Shown: positions 21,118-25,539 of the stretch, piece after piece
Position numbering within the stretch: the first letter of the stretch is position 1
Layout of the letters: each line of letters begins with the position of its first letter
Notes under the pieces: model-generated
The model's database searches: none
The model's input: only the letters and a program-made list of their open reading frames with translations
Told to the model about the DNA's origin: nothing
Position numbers and translations under genes: made by a program
NCBI GenBank assembly: GCA_019648995.1
Contig: BLXT01004610.1
Span: forward strand, 3,844,103 to 3,869,641
Length of the DNA stretch: 25,539 nt
Source of the DNA: Plakobranchus ocellatus
Lineage: Eukaryota > Mollusca > Gastropoda > Plakobranchidae
Direction: 5' to 3'

Positions 21118-24100
21118 CTACAGGTGCAAAGTTCATGTAACAAAGATACAGTTCAGTCAAAGATTTCAACAAGATCTTTTTAATTTATGAAAAAAAATTG
21201 AATATACATGGATATTTTTGTTTACAAAATAATAAAAAAAAATGCAATCAGTACTACATGATTGTTGGCAAATCTGTTCAGTCACCCATAACATGAATGT
21301 CTAGATTAGCTACAAACAGCTTTTTTAAATACTCTTTCAAACAAAAACACCCATTACACCTTTTGGGAAGCTGATTCCTATAAAGAAAAATCATATATTT
21401 ACTTTAATGGTATTTCACTCGTTGAGCATAGTAACTATGTAAAGAATGTTCACCAAATAGCAAAACTGGATTTAGAAACAATGCATTCATGAAGATTTCA
21501 TATTTAATTAAAAAAACAAATGTCTCGCACTTAACAAACTATCATTTGGTAGGAAAGCCTGTTTGTTTTCTTATATTTCTTTCGAAAATATCAAAATAGG
21601 TGACAGTAAAAAGAGACATGAGAAAGAACAATTCTGCATGGGTTATTATAAACTCATTTTCAATAATTCTCGCGAGCAGTTGCATTAGAAGTACTTATGA
21701 AAGCAATAAGAGCATTACTAACCTGCTTCTCTGACAATACTGTCATCACTGATTCTCTGATCATAGTGGCATGTTGATTGTGTCTGAAAATATTTTAAAT
21801 ACAAATACAAAGGTTATCTTTTTTACAAAACTGCAATAGTTCTTTAAAAAAATGATCCACCAAAAAAGTAAAATACAGGATAAATTATGTTTGCAACTTT
21901 TCTGAAAAAAAAAAAAGAGAGAGAGAGAGAAAAGAAGCCTTGTCTTGTTGCATCAAAATCTCTCTTATTATGTTGGAACTGCTTACTTTCTCTTAAAGGA
22001 TTCCTCCATTTTTTTGTGATGGATCAATAAAAGTCTTGGGAACATAAATTTTTATAGAATGGTTAATTAAAATGCAAATCAGTTTTAGAAATACAATACA
22101 TTTGTCCTTCATTACTATCAATCTTGACATTCCCAATTAATTTGATTTCCTTAAATTAAGCTTTATTGGTTTGGCAAGTCCATCATGATACATGGGGGAA
22201 ATGCATAAGATGGTGATTTATGTGGCAACAAAACCTCGCTTTTCAATTACAAATTTATAATTAGCTTATAGACTAACCCGCACACCCATACACAAACTAA
22301 AAATATTAATATATGAATACCCTAGATAATCCAACATATCACAGCCAGCTAGCAACATTCCAGTTGGGTTAGCAATGTTTTTACCCTTTAATGTCCTTCC
22401 TGAGTTCCTGGTTCCCTGCATGAAAAAGAAAAAGTTTAATTATATCATTTTTAGGGCTGACATCAGTTCAAAAGTTTAAGCCTCATTTATGTTCTCAACA
22501 ATTATCTTTGAAAATCAAATTTAAGGCGGTAACATAAAGAATAATTCCCAAGGCTGTTCGCTCATGCCCAAGTAAGCGTGGTGTTTAAGGCAGAGAAAGT
22601 AAAAGAATCCCTTAATGAAAGCTGTTGTTCCAAACATAGGCAAAGCTTACTTGAGCGCAGCTCAGTGAGGAGCAGCACTCATGCTACATTCTTTCCAAGG
22701 CTCCACAGTTGTCTGTGGCCCAGTATTTCAACACAGTTTCTACAAAAATTGTATCTTATTTTCTGTCTCAGTAGTCTTGGCCGTTTGTTTGTCTTACCTT
22801 AATATTACAACAAACAACATCTCTGGAAGAATAGGTCAATGCCAGTTACATGTTTTCAAGTTCATCCTCATATAGACTTAAAGCCTATCAGGGTAGACTT
22901 CAGCAAATGATGCTATTCACAAAGAGATGCCCGCTGATGTTGTGAACTCCACATCTATGTCTTGGCCTTATTAACTTAGGGAACAGACTGTCCAGTATTA
23001 GAAAAAATTCCTCTTCAAATCCATTTTCAAACACTGATCTCTAGTAGCTTTCGGAGCCAACTGTAATAAATGGCCTTGTGCTACAGCATTCTCTATATAT
23101 GAGGCCAAGCAGACTCTTTCCAAAGCTTAAGCAGCTGACAGCGCAGCTGTTAAAAGTAGAACTTTAAGAATTATTCTCTATGTGGCCACCTTTATAATGC
23201 CTCAATATTTCTCACAAGAGTGTCACACTGAAAAAGGTCAATTTTAAGTTGGGGGAAGAAAAAAAGTTAGACTCCCCTTCTACTCTATGATGAGCAATGG
23301 CTGCTGGTTTTTGTTTGGGGCTTTCAACTATACTCATTTTTCTGTAAACCTCCTTAGTTTCACTTCTTATAAAAAAAAAAAGACTCTAGCCACTTACAGA
23401 TTCAAACACAGCAAACTCATCTCCAAAATTACTGCCTGCTGCCACGCCTGAACCGCCAACAAGCCCTGCAGCAATATTACTTAAAATGTTCCCGTACAAG
23501 TTTGGCATACACAGCACATCAAACTGACTTGGTCTAGACACCATCTGCAGGAAAAGTATGAAGCAGTTCAAAGCTGATTTAAAAAATAAATGAACTAACT
23601 TAAAAAAAAAACAACCACACAACAACCAATATTTCATGCATATTTCATGTAAGATTTATGCAGAAAACACATTTGCCTAAAATTCTTCAGTAGTTTACGT
23701 CATTTCAATAAAAGGCAAAAAAAGTTATTTACAAGTGAGAGAATAAGAATAGCAGCACATATCAATTATTCAGTCTTCACTAGTTTACAGCATTTCGATG
23801 AAGGGCAAAAAAAATAATTTACAAGTGAGAGAATAAGAATAGCAACACATATCAATTATTCACAGACTTCACTAGTTTACAGCATTTCGATAAAGGGCAA
23901 AAAAAATAATTTACAAATGAGAGAATAAGAACAGCAGTACATATCAATTATTCACAGTCTTCACTAGTTTACAGCATTTCGATAAAGGGCAAAAAAAATA
24001 ATTTACAAATGAGAGAATTAGAACAGCAGTACATATCAATTATTCACAGTCAACAAGGATTTGCAAGTTTTCCACCTGATGTAGTTTCTTTTCACCTCAA

Positions 24101-25461
24101 ATTTGTTTTTATTAATTATTGCAAAGGCAATAATTCATAAAATAACAATTTATAAAATTTCAAAGTACCTGCATGCTAGCATTATCGATAATAAGATCGT
24201 TAAACTCAATGGCAGGATAATCTTTGGCGACTTCCCTACAGCTCTCTAAGAATAGTCCATCTCCTAGTTTCCTGAAAAATACGAACATTTGTCAACATTT
24301 TGACGTAAGTGTGAAGAGCATGGTTTATAATTTACACCAGTGATGAGAAAAAAAGCTTATGCCTCCACGGATTCCAATAATGTCAGAAACACGTAAGATT
24401 GAAGGCGCTATTCCTAGCTTTTTGAGTCAACAACAATTTTTTTTAAAGCTTTAGTGCAAAAAGTCTTCTTAGAAACTTATGACTGATTCACTCTAGTTAC
24501 TTCACAGATGATAATTGCAACAATTACGAAGTCTCTGAGAAGCTTAAAAATGTAGCTGAATCTAGTAATTTTACACAGGGTGATAAAAATTTTTCATGGC
24601 AAACAATTTACTCAACTCACATAATATTTGCCTTGTGAATGGCCGTGACTTTCTTGCGTTTGTAGTGCTCAGCGTACTCAAAGGCAAACTTTGCAATTTT
24701 TTTGCTCTTCTCTGCTGTGATGATCTTTAAACTCTCAACCACACCAGGTACATTCTTTTTACAGAGAAAGCCACATAAAAATATAAATTATACAAAATTT
24801 CATCAAGCAGATGGACTGAAAATTTTTTTATGGAGTATAAGTCAGCCTAGGTTTCTAAAGATGAAGCTCTGAAAAAAAGAAAATGTTCAGAACCCACAAA
24901 AGACGATTTCATCAGTTAGCTCAACATGCCCAAGGAGGATTCGCCTCTCACTGACTAAAAATGGATCCTAATAGAACTTAAAAATGCATTTGATTTGAAA
25001 ACTTTAATCTTGTATGAAATTACATTAATTAAGATATTTAGATTTACCAGGTGAAAAATTCCAAATTTTACAAGCTGGCAAAAACACACAGCAGATGAAA
25101 GACGTGACGTTTTTGCTGGGCTCTATGTTCACATTCAATGTTGAACATAACATTGATATCTGCAAAATTAAAGCAGCTAAGAGGTTTGAAGATGTTTTTG
25201 GTTAGCCTGTTTCAATGTACAATACAAAGTTAAAAGATGCAAAACAACTAAGAAGAAGAAATAAAATATGGACAATTTTTTTGGTTTTGATAAACTTTTA
25301 TCACCATATTAAATAATTTAAAAGGTACCTCATGCTCCAACTGCCTGTACTCCCCTTCTGTGTTCTCTCTTATCAGAATACAATCAACATCATTGTGCCG
25401 CAAGTTCAGGCCTGGGATGGACTTGCACTTTACAATGCTTGCAAACAGACCCAACGAAGTT
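21025..25461 (-). CDS. IDH3G: Isocitrate dehydrogenase [NAD] subunit gamma, mitochondrial (seven 3' coding exons; 5' end outside window)
   Basis: IDH3 is the mitochondrial-matrix enzyme of the citric-acid cycle that oxidises isocitrate to 2-oxoglutarate with NAD+. The gamma subunit is non-catalytic and mediates allosteric activation. Seven exons join in frame: 25461-25329, 24754-24621, 24271-24169, 23544-23398, 22415-22321, 21783-21723, 21117-21025. All have GT-AG junctions. They give about 254 residues, the C-terminal two thirds of a protein near 390 residues in vertebrates. Family motifs in order are [72 protein letters not shown] and [14 protein letters not shown]-VSRPxQFDV and TPDIGG are gamma-like rather than beta- or alpha-like. 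Asn stands where the catalytic alpha subunit has the metal-binding Asp pair (NLYGDILSD), as expected for a regulatory subunit. The mitochondrial presequence and N-terminal domain lie beyond the right edge. Confidence 0.95.
21118..21722 (-). other. IDH3G last intron (605 bp)
   Basis: A-rich on the plus strand, with no other feature recognised. It is bounded by GTTAGT on the 5' side and TAG on the 3' side in the gene sense. Confidence 0.85.
21723..21783 (-). CDS. IDH3G: IDH3G exon: [10 protein letters not shown] to LSEKQ
   Basis: The acceptor is CAG at 21786-21784 and the donor GTTAGT runs from 21722 down. The exon is 61 nt: one base finishing Gly plus 20 codons ([20 protein letters not shown]). 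It is too short to appear in a length-filtered ORF list. It aligns with the C-terminal helix region of the gamma subunit (HSYATSIRKAV in human, as recalled). Confidence 0.92.
21784..22320 (-). other. IDH3G intron (537 bp)
   Basis: AT-rich intron. It holds an A-run followed by a short GA microsatellite at about 21906-21935. Nothing else is recognised. Confidence 0.85.
22321..22415 (-). CDS. IDH3G: IDH3G exon: [10 protein letters not shown] to LDYLG
   Basis: The acceptor is CAG at 22418-22416 and the donor GTATTC runs from 22320 down. The exon is 95 nt: 31 codons plus two bases. The peptide is [18 protein letters not shown], then [18 protein letters not shown] is the conserved nucleotide-region motif of the isocitrate/isopropylmalate dehydrogenase family. 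The donor is non-consensus at +4/+5 but keeps the frame. Confidence 0.93.
22416..23397 (-). other. IDH3G intron (982 bp) with a GC-richer island
   Basis: Between roughly 22540 and 23190 the sequence is visibly richer in G and C than the rest of the intergenic and intronic DNA, and has few homopolymer runs. The overlapping plus-strand frames in it (22578-22802, 22681-22875) match nothing I know. It may be an old insertion or a non-coding RNA; no target-site duplication or tRNA-like promoter box was found. Confidence 0.6.
23398..23544 (-). CDS. IDH3G: IDH3G exon: [10 protein letters not shown] to FAVFES
   Basis: The acceptor is CAG at 23547-23545 after a pyrimidine-rich tract, and the donor GTAAGT runs from 23397 down. 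The exon is 147 nt, 49 codons, phase 0 at both ends. It carries [11 protein letters not shown] with Asn at the two positions that are metal-binding Asp in the catalytic subunit, followed by the Gly-rich [17 protein letters not shown]. Confidence 0.95.
23545..24168 (-). other. IDH3G intron (624 bp) largely made of a tandem repeat
   Basis: More than half of this intron is the 90-92-bp tandem array listed separately. The flanks are ordinary AT-rich intron. Confidence 0.9.
23691..24051 (+). repeat. Tandem repeat, four copies of a 90-92-bp unit
   Basis: Units start with TAGTTTAC at 23691, 23781, 23873 and 23965 (spacings 90, 92, 92). Each continues with a catttcgat-like block, ggcaaaaaaa, a gagagaat(a/t)agaa block and catatcaattattca. 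Copies three and four are nearly identical, sharing ACAAATGAGAG and CAGCAGTACAT. Copy one is the most diverged (TTTACGTCATTTCAATAAAA). This suggests stepwise duplication with recent growth at the high-coordinate end. Confidence 0.9.
24169..24271 (-). CDS. IDH3G: IDH3G exon: [10 protein letters not shown] to IIDNASMQ
   Basis: The acceptor is CAG at 24274-24272 and the donor GTACTT runs from 24168 down. The exon is 103 nt: the G finishing Met, then 34 codons. The peptide is [20 protein letters not shown], then [14 protein letters not shown]. The conserved Asp of the IIDN segment is present. Confidence 0.94.
24272..24620 (-). other. IDH3G intron (349 bp)
   Basis: Donor GTGAGT, acceptor TTTTTCAG in gene sense. 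No other feature recognised. Confidence 0.88.
24621..24754 (-). CDS. IDH3G: IDH3G exon: [10 protein letters not shown] to HKANIM
   Basis: The acceptor AG is at 24756-24755 and the donor GTGAGT runs from 24620 down. The exon is 134 nt with 44 full codons, and the AT of the next Met is split across the intron. The peptide [20 protein letters not shown] continues to VTAIHKANI, including the conserved Lys of the IHKANIM segment. Confidence 0.94.
24755..25328 (-). other. IDH3G intron (574 bp)
   Basis: Donor GTACCT, acceptor GTAAAAAG in gene sense. AT-rich, no other feature recognised. Confidence 0.87.
25329..25461 (-). CDS. IDH3G: IDH3G exon: [10 protein letters not shown] to RQLEHE
   Basis: The acceptor CAG is at 25464-25462 and the donor GTACCT runs from 25328 down. 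The exon is 133 nt: one base finishing an Arg codon plus 44 codons. The peptide runs from [17 protein letters not shown] to the conserved IRENTEGEY isocitrate-binding segment and ends at LEHE. The acceptor has a weak pyrimidine tract (acaatcaaaaacag), so the 5' edge is less certain than the rest, but the family alignment supports it. Confidence 0.88.
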
Positions 25462-25539
25462 CTGTTTTTGATTGTTCATTATGTGGATGTAATGAAAGGC
25501 CTGAAGGTCAATTATCCTTTTTAAATATACAAATATACA

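Noticed and set aside
22578..22875. Plus-strand frames inside an IDH3G intron
   Set aside because: No recognisable protein. They owe their openness to the GC-richer island rather than to visible coding constraint.
23691..24051. CRISPR-like array
   Set aside because: Whole units of 90-92 bp repeat without unique spacers, inside an animal intron; it is an ordinary tandem duplication.
1..25539. tRNA, rRNA, bacterial operon or viral genes
   Set aside because: No cloverleaf, rRNA core motif, Shine-Dalgarno-spaced gene series or viral protein was seen; the window is spliced animal DNA.

Overview
The window is nuclear DNA from an animal. It is AT-rich, with long introns, GT-AG splice junctions, poly-A/T tracts, microsatellites and a short run of N. 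The two genes it holds are conserved across animals. The base composition, intron sizes and mobile-element debris fit an invertebrate, possibly a mollusc or other lophotrochozoan, but the species cannot be read from the sequence.

Layout. At the left edge, on the plus strand, are the last two coding exons of an ARL8 small GTPase gene (71-141 and 3784-3830, ending in TAA), separated by a 3.64-kb intron. That intron carries a 1.3-kb TTAA-flanked inverted-repeat DNA element (1222-2527) and two coding-like relics. At the right edge, on the minus strand, are seven consecutive coding exons of IDH3G, the regulatory gamma subunit of mitochondrial NAD-dependent isocitrate dehydrogenase (25461 down to the TAA at 21025). 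Its 5' part lies beyond the window. One IDH3G intron holds four copies of a 90-92-bp tandem repeat.

The genes are convergent (tail to tail), with 17.2 kb between their stop codons in which I recognise no further protein gene. That gap is not uniform. Up to about 11.9 kb the plus strand is T- and G-rich; from about 12.0 kb it is A- and C-rich. This is what two converging transcription units with long 3' regions would leave behind. Candidate poly(A) signals for both strands and a small GC-rich palindrome (12068-12085) lie at the switch. The gap also contains a 23-bp minisatellite beside a 22-bp-arm hairpin, several short hairpins, trinucleotide repeats and a possible hAT-like transposon end.

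The two gene products are not known to act together: ARL8 works on lysosomes and IDH3G in the mitochondrial matrix. Most open frames elsewhere are AT-rich chance frames. Exons were read by hand from splice signals, reading-frame continuity and recalled family sequences; no database search was run.
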